64,000 nt of DNA from Lutibacter litoralis (lineage in GTDB: Bacteria; Bacteroidota; Bacteroidia; Flavobacteriales; Flavobacteriaceae): assembly GCF_014646675.1 (NCBI RefSeq), contig NZ_BMNS01000003.1:62001-126000 (forward strand), read 5' to 3'. This document shows, in pieces, positions 37,938 to 47,728 of the stretch. Every line of letters starts with the position of its first letter. Within the stretch, counting starts at the first letter, position 1. The position numbers and the translations under genes are program-made. The notes beneath the pieces are model-generated. The model worked only from the letters and a program-made list of their open reading frames with translations. It was not told the DNA's origin and searched no databases.

Positions 37938-38168
37938 TTATGCTGAAACCTTTACTCTATATACCGAAATAGCTCTATCAGGACAAACAATAGCACAGTT
38001 TGTACAACCTGTACAAGCTTCTGGATTATTCATATATGCATAGTGATATCCTTTTCTATTTACGGTTGATGTCATCCCAATTACGTCTTCAGGACATACA
38101 GGTATGCAAACTTCGCAACCTTTACACGCTTCGGTGTCAACTACAATTGCTCCTTTAACTTTTGCCAT
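37938..38168 (-). CDS. vorD: Ferredoxin-type delta subunit with two 4Fe-4S clusters
   Basis: A 76-residue protein with two intact cluster motifs, CKGCEVCIPVCP and CTGCTNCAIVCP. It carries electrons from the oxidoreductase to external ferredoxin and is first in the operon D-B-A-C. Such iron-sulfur enzymes are oxygen-sensitive, which fits the FNR-like sites upstream. Confidence 0.93.
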   Translation of the reverse strand: MAKVKGAIVVDTEACKGCEVCIPVCPEDVIGMTSTVNRKGYHYAYMNNPEACTGCTNCAIVCPDRAISVYRVKVSA

Positions 38169-38214
38169 TTTAATAATATATTAGATGATTATTAACTTGT
38201 TATTTTATTATTCT

Positions 38215-38276
38215 CAAAGTTATTGCTATTTTATTGTAAAAAGTATGATAAATATCAATTCAATGATAATTGTCAT
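38215..38276 (-). promoter_or_regulatory. vor operon promoter with two FNR/NnrR-like palindromes
   Basis: On the minus strand TTGATATTTATCAT (38245-38258) matches TTGAT-N4-ATCAA at 9 of 10 positions. A weaker ATGACAATTATCAT (38263-38276) lies 18 bases further up. An exact -7 element, TAACTTTG, occupies 38215-38222. The nearer site centre is 36.5 bases from the last -7 base, as in front of the alginate-export gene. Confidence 0.6.
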
Positions 38277-38298
38277 ATTATTTATGTTTGTTTTAATG

Positions 38299-38326
38299 AT
38301 AAAAGCGCCCTAGTAGGCGCTTTTAT
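38299..38326 (-). terminator. Terminator after the fused E1 gene
   Basis: ATAAAAGCGCC and GGCGCTTTTAT form a perfect 11-base stem with a six-base loop, between the E1 stop and the vor promoter. Confidence 0.9.
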
Positions 38327-38357
38327 TAGAATTTTGTAACTATGTAACTTTTGTTTC

Positions 38358-40808
38358 TTAATATAAGTTTTTAAATTTTGAAGGGTTTACTTCTTGCATA
38401 ATTTTGTAAAGAGTTTCAAAAATATCTTCGGCGTTTGGTTTTGAAAAGTAATCACCATCTGTACCATAAGCTGGTCTGTGAGATTTAGCAGTTAAAGTTA
38501 CTGGCTTGCTGTCTAAATATTGATAAGCATTTTGCTTTTCTAAAACTTCATTTAAAATATAAGATGAAGCTCCGCCTGGAACATCTTCATCAATAATAAT
38601 TAGTCTATTTGTTTTTTGAACACTTTTTACAATATCTTGATTAATATCAAAAGGAAGTAGACTTTGTACGTCAATAATTTCGATATCTATATCTACTTGA
38701 TTTAAATCTTTACCTACTTCTTGAACAATTTTTAAAGTTGATCCATAAGAAACTACCGTAATATCTGAACCTTCTTTTACAGTTTCAACTACTCCAATTG
38801 GCGTTCTAAATTCACCAAAATTATTTGGTAATTTTTCTTTTAAGCGGTATCCGTTTAAATTTTCAACAATTAATGCAGGTTCATCACATTCTAAAAGTGT
38901 ATTGTAAAAACCAGCTGCTTTTGTCATATTTCTTGGAACCAATATGTTTATACCTCTTAATAAATGGACAATTGCTCCCATTGGAGAGCCTGAATGCCAT
39001 ATACCTTCCAGTCTATGTCCTCTTGTTCTTATAATTAATGGTGCTTTTTGAGTACCAACCGTTCTGTAATGTAAGGAAGCCAAATCATCACTTAAAATTT
39101 GTAAAGCATATAATAGATAATCTAAATATTGAATTTCTGCAATTGGGCGCAACCCTCTTAAAGCCATTCCAATTCCTTGACCAACTATTGTTGCTTCTCT
39201 AATTCCTGTATCTGAAACTCTAAGTTTACCATACTTTTCTTGAAGCCCAACCAAACCTTGATTTACGTCTCCAATGTTTCCAGCATCTTCTCCAAAAATA
39301 AAAACGTTATCGTTGTTAGCAAAAATTGTATCAAAATTATCTTTAATAATAATTCTACCATCAACTAAATCGGCCTGCTGGTTGTATGTTGGTAGCACTT
39401 CTTTAACGTTAGTAGCTTTTTTATTAGTTTGACTGTATAGATGCGAGCTAAACCTATGTTGTTCACTATTTAAATAGCTTGTAATCCAATTTTGAAGTTG
39501 TGTTTTTTCAACCGAATTTTCGTTTCTAATATATACAGCTACTTTTCTAGCAGTTGCTAAAAGATCTTTTCTCGACGGCTCTAAAACCGCTGTTAATTCC
39601 GTTTTTAATTTATTTATAAATACTTTATGATTACTCTTATTAGCTAAATTGTCTAAAATATTTAACAATCTAATTTTTTGATTTTTTACTGGAGCTAAAA
39701 AGGCGTTCCAAGCTTCTCTTTTTGCTTGTGAAACTAATTTTTTAGCATCTTTTTCAATTTGAATTAACTCAGATTCAGATTCAACAAATTTTAAAGTATT
39801 ATTGTTTTCATCTTTTAATTCAAATTCAAAAATCCAATCACGCATTTTGGCAATACAATCATGTTGCTTTTCCCAAACCAACCGTTCTTTAGTTTTATAA
39901 CGCTCATGAGAACCAGAAGTAGAGTGTCCTTGTGGTTGTGTTAGATCTTTTACATGAATTAATACGGGAACATGTTCTTCACGTGCAATTTTTGAAGCTT
40001 TACTGTAAGTATCTATAAGTTTGGGATAATCCCAGCCTTTTACAACAAAAATTTCGTACCCGTCTGCTTTTTCTTCTCTCTGAAATCCTTTCAAAATTTC
40101 AGAAATACTTTCTTTTGTTGTTTGAAATTTAGCAGGTACCGAAATTCCATAATCATCATCCCAAACACTAATTATCATTGGTACTTGTAAAACTCCTGCA
40201 GCATTTATGGTTTCAAAAAATAGTCCTTCAGAAGTACTTGCATTTCCAATTGTTCCCCAAGAAATTTCGTTTCCATTATTAGAAAATTTCGGATTTTTTA
40301 CTTCGTCAATATTTCTAAATAGTTTTGAAGCGTAGGCAATACCTAACATTCTTGGCATTTGACCAGCAGTTGGAGAAATATCACTAGTTGAATTGTATTG
40401 CTCTGTTAAGTTCTTGAATTCACCGTTTTCATCTAAACTATGTGTAAGAAAGTGACCACCCATTTGGCGTCCACCAGACATGGGATCAGCTTTTAAATCT
40501 GGATGCGCGTATAAACCTGCAAAAAATTGTTGAGGTGTAAGTTCTCCAATTGCCATCATAAAAGTTTGATCGCGGTAATAACCAGATCTAAAGTCTCCTT
40601 TTTTAAAGGCTTTTGCCATTGCTAATTGAGGAATTTCTTTTCCATCACCAAAAATTCCAAATTTAGCTTTACCTGTAAGGACCTCTCTTCTTCCAAGCAA
40701 ACTGCACTCTCTACTTATTACAGCAATTTTATAATCTTGTAATACTTCTTTTTTAAATTGCTGAAAAGAAAGTTGCTTTTGACTTGTTGAAGAAGATTTT
40801 AGCTGCAT
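38358..40808 (-). CDS. Fused branched-chain 2-oxoacid dehydrogenase E1 (alpha+beta)
   Basis: An 816-residue fusion. The E1-alpha part (about 25-400) has EIPQLAMAKAFKKGDFRSGYYRDQTF and the TPP motif region GNASTSEGLFFETIN. The E1-beta part (about 465-810) has FIFGEDAGNIGDVNQG, the HRTVGTQKAPLIIRTRGH segment and a transketolase C-terminal domain (VVSYGSTLKIVQEV). It decarboxylates branched-chain 2-oxoacids for an E2/E3 complex encoded elsewhere, ending in NADH. Single-chain E1 proteins are common in flavobacteria. It lies beside the ferredoxin-linked enzyme but has its own promoter and terminator. Confidence 0.9.
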   Translation of the reverse strand: MQLKSSSTSQKQLSFQQFKKEVLQDYKIAVISRECSLLGRREVLTGKAKFGIFGDGKEIPQLAMAKAFKKGDFRSGYYRDQTFMMAIGELTPQQFFAGLYAHPDLKADPMSGGRQMGGHFLTHSLDENGEFKNLTEQYNSTSDISPTAGQMPRMLGIAYASKLFRNIDEVKNPKFSNNGNEISWGTIGNASTSEGLFFETINAAGVLQVPMIISVWDDDYGISVPAKFQTTKESISEILKGFQREEKADGYEIFVVKGWDYPKLIDTYSKASKIAREEHVPVLIHVKDLTQPQGHSTSGSHERYKTKERLVWEKQHDCIAKMRDWIFEFELKDENNNTLKFVESESELIQIEKDAKKLVSQAKREAWNAFLAPVKNQKIRLLNILDNLANKSNHKVFINKLKTELTAVLEPSRKDLLATARKVAVYIRNENSVEKTQLQNWITSYLNSEQHRFSSHLYSQTNKKATNVKEVLPTYNQQADLVDGRIIIKDNFDTIFANNDNVFIFGEDAGNIGDVNQGLVGLQEKYGKLRVSDTGIREATIVGQGIGMALRGLRPIAEIQYLDYLLYALQILSDDLASLHYRTVGTQKAPLIIRTRGHRLEGIWHSGSPMGAIVHLLRGINILVPRNMTKAAGFYNTLLECDEPALIVENLNGYRLKEKLPNNFGEFRTPIGVVETVKEGSDITVVSYGSTLKIVQEVGKDLNQVDIDIEIIDVQSLLPFDINQDIVKSVQKTNRLIIIDEDVPGGASSYILNEVLEKQNAYQYLDSKPVTLTAKSHRPAYGTDGDYFSKPNAEDIFETLYKIMQEVNPSKFKNLY

Positions 40809-40831
40809 ATTTTAAGATTTTTTTAGTTTTG

Positions 40832-40839
40832 CAAAGGTA
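40832..40839 (-). promoter_or_regulatory. -7 element of the fused E1 gene
   Basis: The minus strand reads TACCTTTG, an exact match 24 bases before the start codon. Confidence 0.5.
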
Positions 40840-40966
40840 CAAAATTTATGTGATATCTAAAAATGACTCAAATGCTTTGAATTATTTTTAATAAAATTAA
40901 TAAAATGATGTTTGTTTTTAGTAATACTCTAACCGATGTTGAAAACAATTAAAAATATAGTTAATT

Positions 40967-43783
40967 TTAATAAAAACCTCTTTTTACAAAATTATAAATC
41001 CGTTTAGGTTTTATTACTAAAACAAATCGGATTTTTGAACTGTATTGTGGTGCTGAAACTTCCCAACCTAAATTTGAATATAATGGGAAATATACTTCTA
41101 AAATATCTTGAATAAAGTTGAGTCGTATTCCATTTTCATGGGCAAAATAAACCTTTTCATTTTTGTTTTTAACAAAACCAACATCGTTGTACACTTCAAC
41201 CCATCTCCAAATCCCTACACTTGTGTTAAGTGTTGATAACCATTGGTTTGCAAATGAAACAGGGAGTTTAGATTTAAATCCACCTTCATTAATAATAATT
41301 TGCTGGCTAAAAATACCAGAAGTTTCAGATCTTCCTAAATAATCATATTGAAATAAGTAATCTGTTGGTCTGTCTAATGCAAAACTAAAATAATTGGTTT
41401 CGGTTTTATTGGTTATAAATGCACCGGCAAAAAATCTAAAATCAAATTGTCTATTTGAATCTGTAAGTTTTCTAAACTGTGCTGTTACCGAAAGTTTACT
41501 AAATTTACTAGAAACTTCTAATCCTGTTGAAAACCTAACATCATCTATTATTCCCGGACTTGAATACCCATATCCTAAATTAAAAACACTGTATTTGTTA
41601 GTTTCAATATGTTCAGTTTGGGTTGGCGATCTTTCTTTATCTATAAATGTAAATGAGGCGCCTAAAGCTTTGCTTCTAACATCTCTTAAGCTTTTTCGTC
41701 TAAATTCTACAAAAGCATAGGGTCTTAATGTTGTGTATGTTAAGTTTGGTGCATAATGGTAATTACTTCCAGAAACTCCTAAAGAGAGTTTGTTTATTTT
41801 TTTATTTTCAGGTAAATATTCATATTGAAATGAGGCAGATCCAGATACAGTATTACTTTTTGTACTATAAGAAGGTGTTATTTTATAATTGATGTTTTTG
41901 TTCAACAAGGTTTTGTTAGAAAATGCCATTCCTAAAACCAACCCGTCGTAATAATTAAATTTATAAATAGGAGTATAAAATAATTGATTGTAATATGTGT
42001 CTTCTATATCTTTAAAAAATTTTAACTGAAGAGGTCTGTTAAATATTTTATTGTCTATATCTTTCCAATTGTTTCTTAAATTATATTCGGGTAATTGGGA
42101 TTCGTAGTTTAAAGAAAGTTTATCGAAACCGTCTTTTGGAATTGTTATGGTTGTTAAAGAATCTATTCCGTTTAGCCATTTTTTAAATTTAATTTCTTTA
42201 TCTTGAATTCCGTATAATTGAATTGGAGCCGTAAAGTTTCTCTTATTTTCTATACTGATTTTAAGCGAATCATTTTTTTGAGTAATATTCTTAATTGTAT
42301 AATCAATTTTTTTATTTGTTGTAAGATAGTCGTTTTCAAACCAAGATAAATCTCTTGTAGTTTTTGATTTTAAGTAGTTTAAAAACGCTTCACTTTTAAT
42401 CATTTTTTGAGAATTTGCATATGAAAATTGGAATATTGATGTAGGTATAGAATAATCTTCAATATAACTTTCTAAATATTTTAGTCCAAGACCTGCTTTA
42501 TATTTATTTGCAATTTTTCTATTAAAATTTGATAAAGAATCTGCTTGTGTTGTAAGTGCCTGATCCAAATTTTTACGAGCTGCAAATTGATAAACAAAAT
42601 GATACTTTTCGTTAAAATCTATTTTTGCAATACTAAAATTTCTAACACCCCAAAGTTTAGAAATATTACCAATAGCTTTAATTTCTGGATAATATCTTTC
42701 GACATATTTAATCATTAAATAGGCATGCAAACCATCGGCTAGCCAATAATCTTCTCTATTATTAAATAAAAATACCTGATCTATATATTTTTTAGAAAGA
42801 ACTTTAAATAATTTAATATCCCACTCGAAAGCATTATTATAAGCTGCTAAAAAGGAGGGTAATTGGTTAAAACCATAAACAGGATTTTTATCATATTCTA
42901 TTTTATTTAAAAGTATTTTGTTGTGTGGATATTTACCAAGAAAATTTTGAATAAAATAGAATTCTCTTTTTAGAATACTGGTTTTAATTCCATCATCTAA
43001 ACTTTCTGAAAGTAAATCTGAACTAATTGTTATATCATCAAAAGTATACTCTTGAAAATTATTGGCTTTACTAATATTTAACGCGATATCCAATCTGTTT
43101 TTACCAGATAATCCATAGTTTTTTATGGAGTCTTTAATAAAATATGACGCCTTTAAATCGGTGTTTATTTCAAACTCCTTTGGTACTTTAAAACTAATAT
43201 TATAATCGGTATAGTCTATATATAAATCGTCTATATCTAAGTTGTTATAAAGTTGCCATTTTGTTTCAAAAATTGCAGGAGCTAAGTACCAATATCTTAA
43301 GTTGTATTCAAATTCACGGACTCCATATTTAGTAAATTTATCATTTGGTATTTTTACTAAATAAGTAGCGGAAATTTTAACAGAATCTTTTGGTTTTAAA
43401 GGTTCGATTAAATTTACTTTTAAGAAATCTGGATTTTCCTCTGTAATTTCAAAAGTTGCAACATCAAAATTTACAGAGATTCCGTTTATTATTGTGTTAC
43501 CTCTATGTTTGTCGTTTGTAAAATGAAATGTTTTAGAATAGTTTTCTATAAAACGTTTGGCTAAAGGTGTTTGTTTATCTTTATAAGAATTAGGCCAATT
43601 ATGAAAGTAAATTTCATTTAGAATACTGTCAGATTTGTTATAAAATATTGTTTCTTGTTGAATTTTAATTTCATTACTATCTGGAAATAAAGTAGCATAC
43701 ATGATAATTTTGTTTGTTTGTGCAGACACGTTACTGAAACAAACAAAAGCAATTATAAAAAGAAAATATATGTACTTTTTCAA
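40967..43783 (-). CDS. Degenerate M1 aminopeptidase-like protein with predicted C-terminal beta-barrel
   Basis: A 938-residue exported protein (signal to about residue 21, SNVSAQ). The first ~600 residues follow the M1 peptidase layout (N-terminal saddle: IYFHNWPNSYKD; the DYWLADGLHAYLMIKY helix near 348 equals the WLNEGFA-Y segment). The zinc motif HExxH, which should precede it, is replaced by KKYIDQVFLF, so the zinc site is lost. From about 610 there are repeated amphipathic strands ending in a Phe-rich tail (FVLVIKPKRIYNFVKRGFY), as in an outer-membrane barrel. It is probably inactive as a peptidase. It lies 13 bases after the LOG gene. Confidence 0.72.
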   Translation of the reverse strand: MKKYIYFLFIIAFVCFSNVSAQTNKIIMYATLFPDSNEIKIQQETIFYNKSDSILNEIYFHNWPNSYKDKQTPLAKRFIENYSKTFHFTNDKHRGNTIINGISVNFDVATFEITEENPDFLKVNLIEPLKPKDSVKISATYLVKIPNDKFTKYGVREFEYNLRYWYLAPAIFETKWQLYNNLDIDDLYIDYTDYNISFKVPKEFEINTDLKASYFIKDSIKNYGLSGKNRLDIALNISKANNFQEYTFDDITISSDLLSESLDDGIKTSILKREFYFIQNFLGKYPHNKILLNKIEYDKNPVYGFNQLPSFLAAYNNAFEWDIKLFKVLSKKYIDQVFLFNNREDYWLADGLHAYLMIKYVERYYPEIKAIGNISKLWGVRNFSIAKIDFNEKYHFVYQFAARKNLDQALTTQADSLSNFNRKIANKYKAGLGLKYLESYIEDYSIPTSIFQFSYANSQKMIKSEAFLNYLKSKTTRDLSWFENDYLTTNKKIDYTIKNITQKNDSLKISIENKRNFTAPIQLYGIQDKEIKFKKWLNGIDSLTTITIPKDGFDKLSLNYESQLPEYNLRNNWKDIDNKIFNRPLQLKFFKDIEDTYYNQLFYTPIYKFNYYDGLVLGMAFSNKTLLNKNINYKITPSYSTKSNTVSGSASFQYEYLPENKKINKLSLGVSGSNYHYAPNLTYTTLRPYAFVEFRRKSLRDVRSKALGASFTFIDKERSPTQTEHIETNKYSVFNLGYGYSSPGIIDDVRFSTGLEVSSKFSKLSVTAQFRKLTDSNRQFDFRFFAGAFITNKTETNYFSFALDRPTDYLFQYDYLGRSETSGIFSQQIIINEGGFKSKLPVSFANQWLSTLNTSVGIWRWVEVYNDVGFVKNKNEKVYFAHENGIRLNFIQDILEVYFPLYSNLGWEVSAPQYSSKIRFVLVIKPKRIYNFVKRGFY

Positions 43784-43796
43784 GTGGTATTAAAGT

Positions 43797-44507
43797 TTAG
43801 AAATTAGGGCTTAAACTGTATTTTTTATAGAAGGTATCTATTACTTCTAAAACTTCGTCTTCAGTATCTACTATTGAAATTAAATTAAGATCTTTTGGAC
43901 TTATATTTCCTTCTTCAAGTAAGGTATTTTTAATCCATTCAAATAAACCAGACCAAAATTTTGTTCCTACTAAAACTATAGGGAATTTACCTATTTTTTT
44001 GGTTTGAATTAAAGTGATAGCTTCAAATAATTCATCCATTGTTCCAAAGCCTCCTGGCATTACTACAAAACCTTGAGAATATTTTACAAACATCACTTTG
44101 CGAACAAAAAAGTAATCGAAATCTAAACTTTTATCGGCATCTATATATGGATTGTCATGTTGCTCAAATGGCAATTCAATATTTAATCCAACGGATGTGC
44201 CCTTACCTCGGGCTGCACCTCTGTTACCAGCTTCCATAATTCCAGGGCCGCCTCCAGTAATAACTCCATAACCGTTTTTGGTTAAGTTATAAGCTATACT
44301 TTCTGCCAATTTATAGTATTTATGGTCTTCTTTTGTACGTGCAGATCCAAAAATGCTTACGCAAGGTCCTATTTTACTTAAACGTTCGTACCCTTCAACA
44401 AATTCTGCCATAATTTTAAATATAGCCCAAGAATCGTTGGTTTTAATTTCATTCCAAGTTCTTTGTTCAAACTTTTCTCTTATTTTTCTATCTTCATTTG
44501 GAATCAT
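43797..44507 (-). CDS. LOG family protein (TIGR00730, Rossmann fold)
   Basis: A 236-residue protein with both LOG signatures: the GGGPGIMEAGNRGA motif and MPGGFGTMDELFEAITLIQT. FGSARTKEDHKYY opens the fold. Characterised members cleave nucleoside 5'-monophosphates, including cytokinin ribotides, to base and ribose-5-phosphate. It sits 57 bases after uvrA and 13 bases before the M1-like gene. Confidence 0.93.
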   Translation of the reverse strand: MIPNEDRKIREKFEQRTWNEIKTNDSWAIFKIMAEFVEGYERLSKIGPCVSIFGSARTKEDHKYYKLAESIAYNLTKNGYGVITGGGPGIMEAGNRGAARGKGTSVGLNIELPFEQHDNPYIDADKSLDFDYFFVRKVMFVKYSQGFVVMPGGFGTMDELFEAITLIQTKKIGKFPIVLVGTKFWSGLFEWIKNTLLEEGNISPKDLNLISIVDTEDEVLEVIDTFYKKYSLSPNF

Positions 44508-44564
44508 ATGTGTTTTAATATATTTTTTTAAGTTGCTAAATATAAGGTTAAAAATGTTTGCTGA

Positions 44565-47390
44565 CTAATGTAATTCTTTTTTTAAGAATTTGGCAGTATA
44601 GCTTTTTTTATTCAAACTTATTTCTTCTGGTGTGCCACTGCAAATTAAGTCACCTCCATTTTTTCCGCCTTCCATACCTATATCAATAACGTAATCTGCT
44701 AATTTTATTACATCCATATTATGTTCAATTATAAGTACTGTATTTCCTTTATTGGTAAGTTTATTTATAACTTCCATAAGTACACGAATATCTTCAAAAT
44801 GAAGTCCGGTAGTTGGTTCATCTAAAATATAAAATGTATTTCCTGTATCTCTTTTAGATAGTTCTGCGGCTAATTTTATACGCTGCGCTTCACCACCAGA
44901 AAGTGTTGTAGATTGTTGTCCCAGTGTAATGTAACCCAGCCCAACATTATTTATAGTTTTTAATTTTCTATAAATTTTTGGAATATTTTCAAAAAACAAA
45001 ACAGCATCTTCAATAGTCATATTTAATACATCGGAAATAGATTTTCCTTTGTACCTAATTTCTAAAGTTTCTCTATTGAAACGTTTTCCTTGGCAGGTTT
45101 CACACTCTACATGAACATCTGGTAAAAAGTTCATTTCAATTACACGAACACCTCCACCTTGGCAGGTTTCGCAGCGTCCGCCTTTTACATTAAAGGAGAA
45201 TCTTCCAGGTTTATATCCTCTAATTGAAGCTTCACTGGTTTTTGCATACAAACTTCTAATTTCACTAAAAACACCTGTGTATGTTGCAGGATTAGAACGT
45301 GGAGTCCTTCCAATAGGAGATTGGTCAATATCAATTACTTTATCTACATGTTCTAAACCTTTTATTGATTTGTAAGGCATTGGTTTTTTTACACCTCTAT
45401 ATATGTGTTTGTTTAAAATAGGATATAACGTTTCGTTTATTAGAGTGGATTTACCGCTTCCAGAAACTCCCGTTACACAGATTAGTTTACCTAAAGGAAA
45501 TTCTACAGTAACATTTTTTAAGTTATTTCCTGTAGCTCCAGATAATGTAATTTTTTTTCCGTTTCCTTTTCTTCTTTTTTTTGGAACTTCAATTTCTTTA
45601 GTTCCATTTAAATAATCCGCTGTTAAAGTATTGTGTGTTTTTAATTCTTCAAAAGTACCTTTACTTACAATTTCACCTCCGTGAACACCTGCGCCAGGAC
45701 CAATATCTAATACAAAATCGGCATGTTCAATCATATCCTTATCATGTTCAACCACAATTACAGAATTACCAACATCTCTTAAATTTATAAGTGATTTAAT
45801 TAATTTTTCGTTATCTCTTTGGTGTAAGCCAATACTTGGCTCGTCTAAAATATAAAGCACTCCAACCAATTGAGAGCCAATTTGTGTTGCTAGTCTAATG
45901 CGTTGAGCTTCACCACCTGAGAGGGATTTTGAGCTTCTGTCTAATGCTAAATAATCTAAACCAACATCTAATAAAAATTGAATTCGAGTTCTAATTTCTT
46001 TTAATATTTCTGAAGCAATTTTTAGTTGTTTTTTTGATAATTTTTCCTCAATACTTGAAAACCAATCAGCTAATTCTGAAATATCTAACTGAGCTAATTC
46101 CGAAATATTTTTATTATTTATTTTAAAATATAAAGCTTCTTTTTTAAGACGATTGCCATTACAAGATTCACAATCAATTTCATCCATAAAATCTTTAGCC
46201 CAACGTTTTATAGAAGTTGAATCACTCGATTTGTACTGATTTTCAATAAAGTTTACAATACCTTCAAAATCAATTTCATAATTTCGAGTAATCCCCATAG
46301 TTTTTGAGGCAATTTCAAACTTTTCATTTCCACCGTTTAAAATAATATCTAATGCTTCTTTTGGAATTTTGGATATTGCATCGGTTAATTGAAAATTATA
46401 ACGTTCTGCAATAAGTTGTAATTGTTTAAAAATCCAACTATTTTTTTGTTCTCCAATTGGAGCGATTCCACCACTTTTAATGGAAATAGCAGTATTCGGA
46501 ATTATTTTTTGAATATTAACTTTATTAACTCTTCCAAGGCCATTACAAGTTGAACAAGCTCCTTTTGGCGAATTAAATGAAAAGGAGTTTGGTTCTGGGT
46601 TTGGGTACGAAATTCCAGTTTCTGGACACATTAATTCTCTACTAAAATAACGTGGCACGTCGGTATTATGTTCTAAAACCATCAATACATTTTCTCCAGA
46701 ATATAAGGCGGTAGTAATAGTTTCTTCCAGTCTTTTTTCGGAAGCCTTATTAATTAATAAGCGGTCTATTACAATTTCAATATCATGCGTTTTGTACCTA
46801 TCGAGTCGCATTCCCTTTTCAAGGTCTTTTATCTCTCCATCTACACGTACTTTTACAAATCCTTGTTTGGCAATTTGCTCAAATAACTCTCTATAATGTC
46901 CTTTTCTAGATTTTACTACAGGAGCTAATATTGCTATTTTTTTTTCGTTGAAATCAGTTAAAATTAATTCTTTTATTTTCGCATCGCTATAACTTACCAT
47001 TTTTTTATTGGTGTTGTAGCTATAAGCATCGGCCGCTCTGGCAAATAATAATCGCAAAAAATCGTAAATTTCTGTAATGGTGCCAACAGTTGATCTCGGA
47101 CTTTTATTGGTGGTTTTTTGTTCAATAGAAATTACAGGAGAAAGTCCATCAATTTTATCAACATCTGGTCGTTCTAATCCACCTAAAAATTGTCGGGCAT
47201 ATGCCGAAAAAGTTTCAATATACCTGCGCTGACCTTCAGCATATATAGTGTCAAAAGCTAACGACGATTTTCCGCTACCACTTAAGCCAGTTATAACAAC
47301 TAACTTTTCTCTAGGAATACGAACATCAATATTTTTTAAATTATGAACGCGCGCACCTAATACTTCAATATATTCTTCTTGTTTTGCCAT
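44565..47390 (-). CDS. uvrA: Excinuclease ABC subunit A
   Basis: A 941-residue damage-recognition ATPase. It has two ABC modules: Walker [15 protein letters not shown] near 35 and [13 protein letters not shown] near 645; signature [12 protein letters not shown] and its second copy; Walker [11 protein letters not shown] and [10 protein letters not shown]. Zinc-binding Cys pairs appear in [19 protein letters not shown] and [14 protein letters not shown]. It loads UvrB at lesions. Length and motifs are complete. Confidence 0.97.
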   Translation of the reverse strand: MAKQEEYIEVLGARVHNLKNIDVRIPREKLVVITGLSGSGKSSLAFDTIYAEGQRRYIETFSAYARQFLGGLERPDVDKIDGLSPVISIEQKTTNKSPRSTVGTITEIYDFLRLLFARAADAYSYNTNKKMVSYSDAKIKELILTDFNEKKIAILAPVVKSRKGHYRELFEQIAKQGFVKVRVDGEIKDLEKGMRLDRYKTHDIEIVIDRLLINKASEKRLEETITTALYSGENVLMVLEHNTDVPRYFSRELMCPETGISYPNPEPNSFSFNSPKGACSTCNGLGRVNKVNIQKIIPNTAISIKSGGIAPIGEQKNSWIFKQLQLIAERYNFQLTDAISKIPKEALDIILNGGNEKFEIASKTMGITRNYEIDFEGIVNFIENQYKSSDSTSIKRWAKDFMDEIDCESCNGNRLKKEALYFKINNKNISELAQLDISELADWFSSIEEKLSKKQLKIASEILKEIRTRIQFLLDVGLDYLALDRSSKSLSGGEAQRIRLATQIGSQLVGVLYILDEPSIGLHQRDNEKLIKSLINLRDVGNSVIVVEHDKDMIEHADFVLDIGPGAGVHGGEIVSKGTFEELKTHNTLTADYLNGTKEIEVPKKRRKGNGKKITLSGATGNNLKNVTVEFPLGKLICVTGVSGSGKSTLINETLYPILNKHIYRGVKKPMPYKSIKGLEHVDKVIDIDQSPIGRTPRSNPATYTGVFSEIRSLYAKTSEASIRGYKPGRFSFNVKGGRCETCQGGGVRVIEMNFLPDVHVECETCQGKRFNRETLEIRYKGKSISDVLNMTIEDAVLFFENIPKIYRKLKTINNVGLGYITLGQQSTTLSGGEAQRIKLAAELSKRDTGNTFYILDEPTTGLHFEDIRVLMEVINKLTNKGNTVLIIEHNMDVIKLADYVIDIGMEGGKNGGDLICSGTPEEISLNKKSYTAKFLKKELH

Positions 47391-47408
47391 TAGATTTTTG
47401 AAAAGTTA

Positions 47409-47416
47409 CAAAGTTA
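47409..47416 (-). promoter_or_regulatory. -7 element of uvrA
   Basis: The minus strand reads TAACTTTG, an exact match 18 bases before the uvrA ATG. Confidence 0.45.
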
Positions 47417-47494
47417 AAAAAATGAAATTACAATTTTAATGTAGTAGTACATCTTATTTTGAAAATTAGTATATTGCGTTAAAATTTATAAGCA

Positions 47495-47722
47495 TTGAAC
47501 TGGATTAATTCTTTAAGACATTTTTTTGAAAAACATGGTTTTGCTGTATCATCTAGATTTGCAGATAGATTAGGTATGAACGTATCTAATGTGCGTTTAT
47601 TTTTTATTTATATTTCATTTGTAACTTTAGGGTTTTCTTTTGGTATTTATTTAACATTGGCTTTTTTACTACGCTTAAAAGATTTAATCTATACTAAAAG
47701 AAGTTCGGTATTCGATTTATAA
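47495..47722 (+). CDS. PspC-domain small membrane protein with TTG start
   Basis: A 75-residue protein: FADRLGMNVSNVRLFFIYISF followed by VTLGFSFGIYLTLAFLL is the PspC pattern, a short helix leading into one or two membrane segments. Full-length PspC proteins take part in envelope stress; this is a minimal version. An in-frame TAA lies two codons upstream and there is no ATG before the domain, so TTG at 47495 must be the start. The K+ channel gene follows by six bases. Confidence 0.72.
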   Translation: MNWINSLRHFFEKHGFAVSSRFADRLGMNVSNVRLFFIYISFVTLGFSFGIYLTLAFLLRLKDLIYTKRSSVFDL

Positions 47723-47728
47723 AATACT

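Noticed and set aside
40860-40966. FNR-like site upstream of the fused E1 gene
   Set aside because: No TTGAT-N4-ATCAA-like palindrome was found there, in contrast to vor.
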